DNA from: Stomorhina lunata
Taxonomy: Eukaryota; Arthropoda; Insecta; Diptera; Rhiniidae
Reading direction: 5' to 3'
Length of the DNA: 64,000 nucleotides
NCBI GenBank assembly: GCA_933228675.1
Contig: OW121743.1
Location: 54,562,903-54,626,902, forward strand
Below, piece after piece: positions 34,760-45,935 of this stretch (its first letter is position 1; each line of letters begins with the position of its first letter). A program made the position numbers and the translations under genes. The notes below the pieces were generated by a model. That model searched no databases. It had not been told where the DNA came from and saw only the letters and a list, made by a program, of their open reading frames with translations.

Positions 34760-35744
34760 TTTCTCAAAACGTAGAACATGTCCGATTTTAAGCGTAAAAG
34801 GTCCAGGAGCAACATAAGTTTTTACTGAACAATATGCTAAAATTGTCAAAAATTTTTGTCAATATTTTTGTACAATATTTTAATTATTTTTAAATATTTT
34901 CCCATAAATTAAAGAATTTTTATATAAAATGGTTTATTTAAATTTTATTTAATTTAAAAAAAAATATATCAAGTTTTATTCGGAATACTCCTTAGCTACC
35001 GTCTTTGATTATTGTAAGTAATAAGTTATTTAAAGTAATCGTTAAATTTTAACTATAATTTTCTTGAATTTGATAAAAAAACTTTATTTAATAAAAAACT
35101 CCCAAAAATATGCAATACAATTTTCTTGGAAATCTCTCTTTACATGAAAGGCTTGTGAAAGTGTTGAAAGCTACATTTCTTCAAATTCTTTTAGCATTTC
35201 TTAACTTAAACTTTATCTTTTCAACTGATTTTAACTTTAAATTTTAAAGTTTAAATTTATTAAATGCTCAAAATGTACCAAGAAACAAACCAAAAAAGAT
35301 ACTCACAACATTAAAGCTTTCACTCAAAAGCTTTAAGTTTGTGGATGGCAAACAAAAAGCCGGTAGAAAAACAAGCAAGCGCACAAAAATTTAAAAGTGG
35401 AATGTGTAATTTTCCTTATGAAAAATTAACTTTTGTATTGAGTTTTTTAATTCAAATGAATGGAGATTTGCTGCGAGAATGTCGACTCGGAACAATTTAT
35501 TTTAAATCTAACGTCTATTTTAATTTATTTGTCTTAAAGGCATGTTATTTGTTAATTAAAATGCATGAGTAAATATTGTTAAAAAAAAAAAATTATTAAC
35601 TTTAAATAACTATAAATCAAGCATTTAAATACAAATTTCAATCTATTAAAGCCAAGCCTTTTGATACCCTATCTAAGATAAGGTGGGTATATAGGGCTTA
35701 GGAAGATGTTTGTAATATATATAAGAAATGTAGGCATCCAACCT
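34760..35744. other. AT-rich non-coding DNA
   Basis: No gene could be supported. A 77-codon frame near 35.34-35.57 kb has no recognisable similarity. A fragment of the M terminal block (CGCATTCGATATCGATCGAA) follows at about 35758. Confidence 0.45.
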
Positions 35745-35783
35745 GAGACCAAAATGTCGCATTCGATATCGATCGAAAAATCA

Positions 35784-36101
35784 GGGGCCAAATTACCGCA
35801 TTCGATATCGATCGAAATCTTAGATATTTTCAAAACATTTGTATAGCATACTTTAAGGACAATCAAAATTATTTAAAAGATGCACAGTTTACTATATTTT
35901 TTTAAGTTATTTGCCAAAAAATGAAGAGTAGTAAAGGAGTTTTAAATGAACTATATGTTGCTAAAAACGAATCAAAATGGATATAAAATTTCAATAAACT
36001 TTTTGCATCGAAGCAACTTTGAACGTCCCTAAAGTATACTTCACAATATTTGCTTAAAAGTCTGAGTTTTCGATCGATATCGAATGCGGTAATTTGGCCC
36101 C
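35784..36101. mobile_element. MITE family M, copy M2 (best preserved)
   Basis: 318 bp, with ends GGGGCCAAATTACCGCATTC then GATATCGATCGAAA, and the near-exact inverse ending GCGGTAATTTGGCCCC. The terminal inverted repeats are about 34 bp, and the ends contain the nested palindromes GATATC and CGATCG. There is no coding capacity. Confidence 0.85.
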
Positions 36102-36109
36102 AGAGGTCA

Positions 36110-36363
36110 AAAAGTATACTTTAGGGATGTTAAAAATTACTTCGATGCAAAAAGTTTATTGAAATTTGGTATCCAATTTGATTCTTTTTTTAAAATATAT
36201 ATTGTTCAATTAAAACTCTTTCATCTTTTGGCAAATAACTCAAAAAAAATATAGTAAACGTTTGCATCTTTTAAACTATTATGATTATCCTTAAAGTATG
36301 CTATACAAATGTTTTGAAAATATCTAAGATTTCGATCGATATCGAATGCCGCAATTTGGCCCC
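36110..36363. mobile_element. MITE family M, copy M3, inverted and truncated
   Basis: It reads as the reverse complement of M2 from the AAAGTATACTTTAGGGA block to the full terminal end GCAATTTGGCCCC. It starts about 8 bp after M2 ends and lacks the other ~50 bp end. M2 and M3 together form a near-palindrome of about 580 bp. Confidence 0.75.
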
Positions 36364-36365
36364 AG

Positions 36366-36895
36366 GCTTTTAAGGAAATATTGTGTAACATACCTTAGGG
36401 ATTTTCAAAAAATTTATTTTCTTTCGTTTGTCAACAGGTTTAGTTTGAATGAACCGAAAAATGATTTTGTGCTTATGTTCAAATGATAATCTTCGTTTTT
36501 ATGTTGATATTTGTTGGACACAATAATAATTCGTATTTATTCAGTCCCTCGAATTATACATAATATGAGGTTTTCGCTCTGTCTAGAATTAGGGATAATC
36601 CCCCTGATGAGATGGCCTAACCAACCATCGAAAGGTTTCCCCACCAACATTTTTTGGTTTTATCAAAAAGCTATTTACTACAATAATAAATAATTGTAAT
36701 GAATTGGGACCTTAGTGCAATACACTACAGTAAAACTTTGAAATTATTTTACTTTCAGGGAACTTTAACCAAGTAAGTAACAATGTAGTGAACCTTATAT
36801 CTTATATATTATTTATATTATCCTGAAAGTATGCTACACAAATGTTTCTGAAATATATTACATATCGATCGATATCGAATGCGGCTGCTTTAACT
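36366..36895. mobile_element. MITE family M, diverged copy M4 split by element N3
   Basis: The left part starts TTTTAAGGAAATATTGTGTA and shares ACATACCTTAGGGATTT with M5. The right part ends CGATCGATATCGAATGCGGC. Between them (about 36508-36730) lies an N element. The right flank resumes with GAAATTATTTTACTTTCAGG, comparable to the uninterrupted M5 copy at 26.84 kb. Confidence 0.6.
36508..36730 (+). mobile_element. Dispersed element N, copy 3, nested in M4
   Basis: It has the N core GATGGCCTAACCAACCATCG at about 36611, GAGGTTTTCGCTCTGTCT, and the end block TTAGTGCAATACACTACA. The M sequence continues on both sides, so N3 inserted into an existing M copy. Confidence 0.65.
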
Positions 36896-37737
36896 ATATA
36901 TAATCAAAATAGAATTTCATTATGTGAATCCATTAAAGTCCTTCTACTTGAATTTGAAATTTTGAGTTTAGGGTATCTAATAGTCGTTCTAGACTTGCTA
37001 CACATTCTTAACTAAGAATTTGATATTCAATTGCGTTCTACTTTCATAGAGTTTTGTAGATTCTTTTTTGTATGTTTTGATAGATCACTTTCATTGCTGT
37101 GAATCCATGATCCGAGTACATGTTTCTCGTATTTGTTGGATGTAAGTAGTATCTCGAATGATAAGTTCAATATGTTTATTTATTTATTTGTTTTTGCTAT
37201 TATAAACAATATATCTACAAAAGAGCAAACACATACCGACTGACAGACAACCGACTCATCATACCCAACCATATGTTCCATAATTTTCACTTATGACTTG
37301 TTGAATTTTATAGTGCGGTCGGTTGCTTGGTTGGTTGCCTCTACCATTTGATATTCATCCGTAAAAGTCTTTATCTTACAGTTTGTCATGATACTGATGT
37401 TATTTTAATGGATCGTTTTTTCTTCTTTGCCATTTGCCTGCTTTGACTTGATGTCTCGGAGCATTTTGTACATGTCTCTCGTATTGGTTTGTGTGTGCAC
37501 GCGGTCGGGTTTCGTGAGTGACTTGTCTTGTTCGAATTGTCTTTGTACTTAGTCCACAGCCACATCCAACCATTTAACTGGGATGAAGATGCGTCATAAT
37601 AATTTCTTTTGAAGTCTAACAGAAACTTACAATTATATGAATATATTTATTTATTTGCATTGTATCTGACAGATACAATCATTTTTACATACATTTTCTA
37701 GGTTATGTTTGTAAAAAGTGATTACTTTTTATTCGAA
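36896..37737. other. Non-coding DNA
   Basis: No gene could be supported. Slightly richer in G+C than its flanks around 37.4-37.6 kb, but no frame or splice pattern is convincing. Confidence 0.45.
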
Positions 37738-40715
37738 AACAAAGAAGTTTTGTAAAATTTTTCTATAAGAAAAATTTCTTAATGAAATTTTTTCTATAAA
37801 AAAATTTCTTAATGAAATTTTTTATAAGAAAGAATTTCTTAATGAAATTTTTATAAGAAAAATTTTCTTAATGAAATTTTTTCTGTAAGAAAAAAATTCT
37901 TAATAAATTTTTTCTATAAGAAACAATTTTTTAATGAAATTTTTTCTGTAACAAAAAAAATTTTCAATGAAATTTTTTCTATAAGAAATAAAATTTTCAA
38001 TGAAATTTTTTCTATAAGAAAAAATTTCTCAATTAAATTTTTTCCATAAGAAAATTTTTATAAATAAATTTTTTCTATCATAATTTTTATACAGAAATAT
38101 TTTCTTTACAAAAATTTTTCTATAGAAAAATTTTCTTCATAAAAAAAATTTAATTTCTATAGAAAAAATTTTTCTGTAGAAAAAATTTCATAAAGATAGT
38201 TTTTCTATAGAAAAAAAATAATAAAGAAAGTTTTCTATAGAAAAATTTTTATAAAAAAAACTTTTTGTAAAGAAAAATTTTTATAAAGAAAATTTTGCAA
38301 TACAAGAATTTTTGTTAAGAAAATTTTTCTATAGAAATATCATAAAGGAAATTTTTCAGTAGAAAAAATTTCATAAACAAAATGTTTCTGTAGAAAAAGT
38401 TTCATAAAGAAAATTTTTCTGTAGAAAAAATTTCATAAAGAACATTTTTCTATAGAAAAAATTTTATAAAGAAATTTTTTCTATAGAAAAAATTTTATAA
38501 AGAAATTTTTTCTATAGAAAAAATTTTATAAAGAAATTTTTTCTATAGAAAAAATTTTATAAAGAAATTTTTTCTATAGAAAAAATTTTATAAAGAAATT
38601 TTTTCTATAGAAAAAATTTTATAAAGAAATTTTTTCTATAGAAAAAATTTTATAAAGAAATTTTTTCTATAGAAAAAATTTTATAAAGAAATTTTTTCTA
38701 TAGAAAAAATTTTATAAAGAAATTTTTTCTATAGAAAAAATTTTATAAAGAAATTTTTTCTATAGAAAAAATTTTATAAAGAAATTTTTTCTATAGAAAA
38801 AATTATCTAAAGAAAGAAATTTTTTCTATAGAAAAAATTTTATAAAGAAATTTTTTCTATAGAAAATATCTTATAAAGAATTTTTTTCTATAGAAAAAAT
38901 TTTATAAAGAAATTTTTTCTTTAGAAAAAATTTTATAAAGAAATTTTTTCTATAGAAAAAATTTTATAAAGAAATTTTTTCTATAGAAAAAATTTTATAA
39001 AGAAATTTTTTCTATAGAAAAAATTTTATAAAGAAATTTTTTCTATAGAAAAAATTTTATAAAGAAATTTTTTCTATAGAAAAAATTTTATAAAGAATTT
39101 TTTTCTATAGAAAAAATTTTATAAAGAAATTTTTCTATAGAAAAAATTTTTTATAAAGCAATTTTTTCTATAGAAAAAATTTTTTATAAAGCAATTTTTT
39201 ATATAAAAAATTTTATAAAGAAATTTTTTCTGTAGAAAAAATTCTATAAAGAAATTTTTTCTATAGAAAAAATTTTATAAAGAAATTTTTTCTATAGAAA
39301 AAATTTTATAAAGAAATTTTTTCTATAGAAAAAATTTTATAAAGAAATTTTTTCTATAGAAAAAATTTTATAAAGAAATTTTTTCTTTAGAAAAAATTTT
39401 ATAAAGAAATTTTTTCTTTAGAAAAAATTTTATAAAGAAATTTTTTCTATAGAAAAAATTTTATAAAGAAATTTTTTCTTTAGAAAAAATTTTATAATGA
39501 AATTTTTTCTTTAGAAAAAATTTTATAAAGAAATTTTTTCTATAGAAAAAATTTTATAAAGAAATTTTTTCTACAGAAAAAATTTTATAAAAAAATTTTT
39601 TCTATGGAAAAAATTTTATAAAGAAATTTTTTCTATGGAAAAAATTTTATAAAGAGATTTTTTTTATGGAAAAAATTTTATAAAGAAATTTTTTCTATAG
39701 AAAAAAATTTATAAAGAAATTTTTTCTATAGAAAAAATTTTATAAAGAAATTTTTTCTATAGAAAAAATTTTATAAAGAAATTTTTTTTATAGAAAAAAT
39801 TTTATAAAGAAATTTTTTGTATAGAAAAAAATTTATAAAGAAATTTTTTCTATAGAAAAAATTTTATAAAGAAATTTTTTCTATAGAAACAATTTTATAA
39901 AGAAATTTTTTCTATAGAAAAAATTTTATAAAGAAATTTTTTCTGTAGAAAAAATTTTATAAAGAAATTTTTTCTATAGAAAAAATTTTATAAAGACATT
40001 TTTTCTATAGAAAAAATTTTATAAAGACATTTTTTCTATAGAAAAAATTTTATAAAGAAATCTTTTCTATAGAAAAAATTTTTTAATGAAATCTTTTCTA
40101 TAGAAAAAATTTTATAAAGAAAATTTTTGTAAAAAAAAAAAAATTTATAAAGAACATTTTTCTATAAAAAAAATTTCTAAAGAAATTTTTTCTACAGAAA
40201 AAATTTTCTAACTAAATTTTTTCTATAGAAAATTTTTCTAACTAAATTATTTCTATAGAAAAAATTTTATAAAGAAATTTTTTCTATTGAAAAAAATTTA
40301 TAAATAATTCTTTTCTATAGAAGAATGTTTTTTTTTATAAAAATTTTTCTATAGAAAAATTTTATTTATAAAAATTTTTCTATAGAAAAATTTTATTTAT
40401 AAAAATTTTTCTATAGAAAAATTTTATTTATAAAAGTTTTGCTGTGGAAAAATTTTCTGTGATAATTTTTCGGTAGAAAAATTTTCTTTATGAATTTTTT
40501 TCTATAGAAAAACTTTCTTTATGAATTTTTTTCTATAGAAAAATTTTCTTTCTGAATATTTTTCTATAAAAAAAAATTCTTTATGAATTTTTGTTCATAA
40601 AATTTTTGTATGAAATTTTTTCTATAGAAATTTTCTTTTTTAAATTTTGTCTGTATAAAATTTTCTTAATAAAGTTTTTTCTGTAAAAAAATTTCTTAAT
40701 GAAATTTTTTTAAAA
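37738..40715. repeat. AT-palindromic minisatellite array A4
   Basis: The unit is GAAATTTTTTCTATAGAAA then AAATTTTATAAA (31 bp), very regular from about 38440 to 40080. The edges are degenerate: CTTAATGAAATTTTTTC units on the left, TTTATAAAAATTTTTCTATAG units on the right. Units carry the CTATAG palindrome between T and A runs. Confidence 0.95.
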
Positions 40716-41954
40716 AATTTGTATGAAGACTTACTTTGATCTTTTACCATTTTTCATGCTTAATTATCAATTTTGTTATTTTTTCGATTTTGTTTTTTAA
40801 CAAAATTACTATAATTAAAAATCTTAAAAAAATAAACAAATAATTTAAACAATTAAAAAAAATCTATTTCAAAAAAAGAAAGTAAAAGTAGAAGAAAAGC
40901 AGTTCAAACTAATTATTACACATTACTTCCAGATGAACGAAAGTTTAAGAAATTTTGGTTTAGATTCATATAGGCCCAGCATGAGTGAATGACTGACATA
41001 TGGACAGACGGATGAAAAAACATGCAGGCAGATAGACAGACGGATGGACAGACGAAACATGAGTGTCAATACTTTAAGACAAACAAACTTAAAGTCAAAA
41101 ATGTTTAATAGAATATGGAATCCAAAACAAAAACTCACTTTGAAAAGTCTTCATTCATTTTTTAGTTTTTTCTTGTTTTATTAAAAGGCAGACGGACAGT
41201 CAGTCATAAAGACTGACTGCATGTCAGTCACTGACTAATCACAAGAAGAAGTTGAAAAGTTCGCTTGGGTTAATTAGTATTTTCTTCTGTTGGTTTTTCT
41301 TTTATTCAGACACTCCCGCCCTATTTCTGGAGGGTCTCTCTAATCTTAAAAGATTCATATGAATTTAAATATTTAAAGTGGCGCTGACTGTATGTCTGTC
41401 TGATCGTTTGTTGCTGCTGAAAACTGATAATTAATGCATTTGAATATAAATTTTTGAAAAAAAAAAAAACAGAAATGTTTTATTGCATTTTGCAAAAAGT
41501 TTTCTCATTTGTTTATAAATTTTTGAACTGAATAATTTTCAGACATTTTTGGAAGCAAAACATGTGTTGGCAATATTTAATTTATTTATTTTAGTTTTTG
41601 ATATGATTTTCATTTCATTTATTCGAATTATTCCAATTATAGTTTTGGCTTGGCGGCAGCAGCAACAGCACTAAGTCATGGGTGGGTGTGACAGATAGCC
41701 TGGAAAGTCTTGGGATATTTAATGGTTTGGAAATTCATTTTAAAATTCATATAAATAATATTCCAAATTGTGCCAGTTTGGTTTTTTATTCGCTTTCATT
41801 TTTAATGGAACTTATTTATTATTTATAGTTTTAAAATTGCTTGAAACTAAAAACTGGGTCATATTTGGCTGAAAAAAGGCTTGCAAATTTTGTATCTTAA
41901 AGCAAATGAAGGAAACGTTTAACTTTAACTTTTTTCTAAAGTCAGTTTTTTTTC
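40716..41954. other. AT-rich non-coding DNA with CAGACGGA cluster
   Basis: No gene could be supported. A purine-rich cluster of GGACAGACGGATG-type words lies at about 40995-41055, and a GACTGACTGCATGTCAGTCA hairpin-prone stretch near 41210. The first cluster mirrors, on the opposite strand, the CCGTC cluster near 4.1 kb. Confidence 0.5.
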
Positions 41955-44900
41955 CAAAAGATTTTACTGTGAAAATTTTTCTATAAAATTTTTTTAGCGA
42001 AAATTTTTCTATAAACATTTTATAACGAAAATTTTCTACAAAAATTTTTCCTTAAAAATTTTTTATCAAAAATTTTTCCTTAAAAATTTTGTAACAAAAA
42101 TTTACTGTGAAAATTTTTCTATAATTTTTTTTTAGCGAAAATTTTTCTATAAACATTTTATAACGAAAATTTTCTAGAAAAATTTTTCTATAAAAATTTT
42201 TTATCAAAAATTTTTCCTTAAAAATTTTGTAACAAAAATTTTTCTTTAAAAATTTTTCTATAAAAATTTTATAACTGAAATTTTTCTATGAAAATTTTAT
42301 AACGAACATTTTTCTATAAAGTTTTGTAACGAAAATTTTTCTATAAAAATTTTATAACGAAAATTTTTCTATAAAAGTCTTATATTGAATATTTTTTTAT
42401 TAAATTTTATATTGAAAATTTTTCCATAAAAATTTTATAACGAAAATTTTTTTGTAAAAATTTTATAACGAAAATTTTTCTGTAAAAATTTTATAACGAA
42501 AATTTTTCTATAAAAATTTTATAACGAAAATTTTTCATAAAAATTTTATAACGAAAATTTTTCTATAAAAATTTTATAACGAAAATTTTTCTATAAAAAT
42601 TTTATAACGAAAATTTTTCTTTAAAAATTTTATAACGAAAATTTTTCTTTAAAAACTTTATAACGAAAAATTTTCCATCAAATTTTTTTAACGAAAATTT
42701 TTCCATAAAAATTTTATAACGAAAATTTTTCTATAAAAAATTTGTATACAAAAATTTTACGAAAGTTTTGCTATACAAATTTTATAATGAAAATTTTTCT
42801 GTAAAATTTTATAACGAAAATTTTTCTTTAAAAATTTTATTAAAAAATTTTTATATGAAAATTTAATATTGAAAATTTTTCTAAAAAAAATTTTGTATTC
42901 AAAATTTGTATACAAAAATTTTACGAAAGTTTTGCTATATAAATTTTATAATGAAAATATTTCTGTAAAATTTTATAACGAAAATTTTTCTTTAAAAATT
43001 TTGTAACGAAAATTTTTTTTTTAAGTTTTGTAACAAAAATTTTTCTATACAAATTTTAAAACGAAAATTTTTCTACAAAAATTTTTCGATATTTTTTGAT
43101 AAAACCTAATTTTGATGAAACCTAATTTTTCAATTAATTCTAAAGTTCGAATAATTAATTCCCAAATAAAAATTTTATATAAAAATTTTTCTTTTAAAAT
43201 TTTGTAACTAAAATTTTATTAAAAAGTTTTATAAAATAAAATTTTTCTATACAAATTTTATAACAAAAAATTTTATATTAAAATTTTGTAACGAAAATTT
43301 TTCTATAAAAATTTTATAACGGAAATTTTTCGATAAAAATTTGCTAACGAAAATTTCTCTATAAAAATTTTACAACGAAAAATTTTCAATAAAAATTTTA
43401 TAATAAAAAATTTTCTATAAAAAATTTATAATGAAAATTTTTTTATAAAAATTTTATAACGAAAATTTTTCTATAAAAATGTTATAAAGAAAATTTTTCT
43501 GTATAAAATTTTTTAACGAAAATATTTCTATCAAAATTTTATAACGAAAATTTCTATAAAAATTTCATAACGAAAATGTTTCTATAAAAAATTTATAACG
43601 AAAATTTTTCTAAAAAAATTTATAACGAAAATTTTTCTAAAAAATTTTATAACGAAATTTTTTCTATAAAAATTTTATAACGAAAATTTTTCTAAAAAAT
43701 TTTATAACGAAAATTTTTCAATAAAAATTTTATAACGAAAATTTTTCTATAAAAATTTTATAACGAAAATTTTTCTATAGAAATTTTATAACGAAAATTT
43801 TTCTATAGAAATTTTATAACAAAAAATTGTCTATAAAAATTTTGTAACGAAAATTTTTCTATAAAAATTTTATAACGGAAATTTTTTGATAAAAATTTTA
43901 TAACGAAAATTTTTCGATAAAAATTTGCTAACGAAAATTTCTGTATAAAAATTTTACAACGAAAATTTTTCTTTAAAAATTTTATAATAAAAAATTTATA
44001 ATGAACATTTTTTTATAAAAATTTTATAACGAAAATTTTTCTATAAAAATGTTATAAAGAAAATTTTTCTGTATAAAATTTTCTAACGAAAATGTTTCTA
44101 TCAAAATTTTATAACGAAAATTTCTATAAAAATTTCATAACAAATGTTTCTATAAAAAATTTATAACGAAAATTTTTCTAAAAAATTTTATAACGAAAAT
44201 TGTTCAATAAAAATTTTATAACGAAAATTGTTCAATAAAAATTTTATAACGAAAATTTTTCTATAAAAATTTTGTAACGAAAATTTTTCTATAGAAATTT
44301 TATAACGAAAATTTTTCTATAGAAATTTTATAACGAAAATTTTTCTATAAAAATTTTATAACGAAAATTTTTCTATAGAAATTTTATAATGAAAATTTTT
44401 CTACAGAAATTTTATAACGAAAATTTTTCTTTAAAAATTTTCTAACGAAAATTTTTCTATAAAAATTTTATAGCGAAAATTTTTCTATACAAATTTTATA
44501 ATGAAAATTTTATATAGAAATTTTTTCTATAAAAATTTTTTAGCGAAAATTTTTCTATTTAAATTTTGTAACGAAAATTTTTTAATTAAAATTTTACAAC
44601 GAAAATTATTCTATAAAAATTGTATACCGAAAATTTTTCTATATAAATTTTAAAACGAAAAATTTTCTATAAAAATTTTATAACGAAAATTTTTCTATAA
44701 AAATTTTATAACCAGAATTTTTCTATAAAAATTTTATAACCAGAATTTTTCTATAGAAATTTTATAACCAAATTTTTCTATAAAAATTTTATAACGAAAA
44801 TTTTTCTATAAAAATTGTATAACAAAAATTTATTTCAAAAATTTTTCTATAAAAATTTTATAATGAAAATTTGTTTTACAAATTTTGTAACTAAAATTTT

Positions 44901-45356
44901 TTATAAAAATTGTTTAAAGAATATTTTTCCGAAAAATTTTTTAAAAAATCTTTATACCGAAAATTTGTCTATAAAAATTTTATACCGAAAATTTGTCTAT
45001 AAAAATTTTATACCGAAATTTTTTCTATAAAAATTTAATACCGAAATTTTTTCTATAAAAATTTAATACCGAAAATTTTTCTACAAAAATTTTATACCGA
45101 AAATTTTTCTATAAAAATTTTATACCGAAAATTTTTCTCTAAAACTTTTATGTCGAAAATTTTTCTCTAAAAATTTTATATCGAAAATTTTTCTCTAAAA
45201 ATTTTATATCGAAAACTTGTCTCTAAAAATTTTATATCGAAAATTTTTCTATAAAAATTTTTTGTTTCAAATATTTCTATAAAAATTTTTTGTATAAAAT
45301 TTTTTATTGAAAACTTTCGATTTATTTTTATATTTTTTTCTAAAATTTTATCAATA
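41955..45356. repeat. AT-palindromic minisatellite array A5
   Basis: The unit is AACGAAAATTTTTCTATAA then AAATTTTAT (28 bp). CG in TAACG is often the only G/C besides the C of CTATA. Units change to TACCGAAAATTT and TATCGAAAATTT near the right end. A short non-array spacer at about 43090-43160 contains GATGAAACCTAATTTTTCAA, shared with the A2 spacer. Two blocks with ATAACGGAAATTTTTCGATA units (43.31 and 43.87 kb) indicate a ~0.56-kb duplication. Confidence 0.95.
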
Positions 45357-45935
45357 GAAATAATTTCAAACTTCAAGTTTTATTTATAATTTTATGTACG
45401 TTAAGATTTCTTCGATCTCACTCCTTTATTGTTCTACTTATTTTAATTGAATAATTGAACTTATTTTGGGCTGTATCAAAATTTTACTCAATCATACATA
45501 CATTTACGTAAAAAAAAGTATTAAATAAAAATAAATAATGAAAAATAAAAATTCTAAAAGATAACATTTGAATACATAAATATTTGTTCAGTTCATAAAA
45601 TGTTGTAAGAGTTGTATGTTTAAAAAGTAACATCAGTTATTTCTTTGTCAAAATCTAAGACAACTTTAAACTCTTGCATGAAATTCTGGGGGGTTTTTGT
45701 ATCCTTTTTATAATATAATTTACATTTTTGTGGTAATAATACAACAGATACAACATTTGCTTAGAATTCCATTGATAATTTCTTGATGTTGTATAATTGT
45801 ATTTGAAATAATAAATTTAAGCCTATCACTGTTTTCTTTTTAAGAAACTGAAATCTTGTTTTTTCTTTTTTATATAACATCTGGCAACATATAACTCTTA
45901 CAACAACTTGTGAATTGACTAAATATAAAATTGTT
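45357..45935 (-). other. Probable 3' UTR and downstream DNA of the minus-strand gene
   Basis: This lies directly after the stop codon of the only cellular gene. Candidate AATAAA polyadenylation signals on the minus strand are at about 45425-45430 and 45379-45384, some 500-560 bases after the stop. The transcript end is not proven. Confidence 0.4.
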
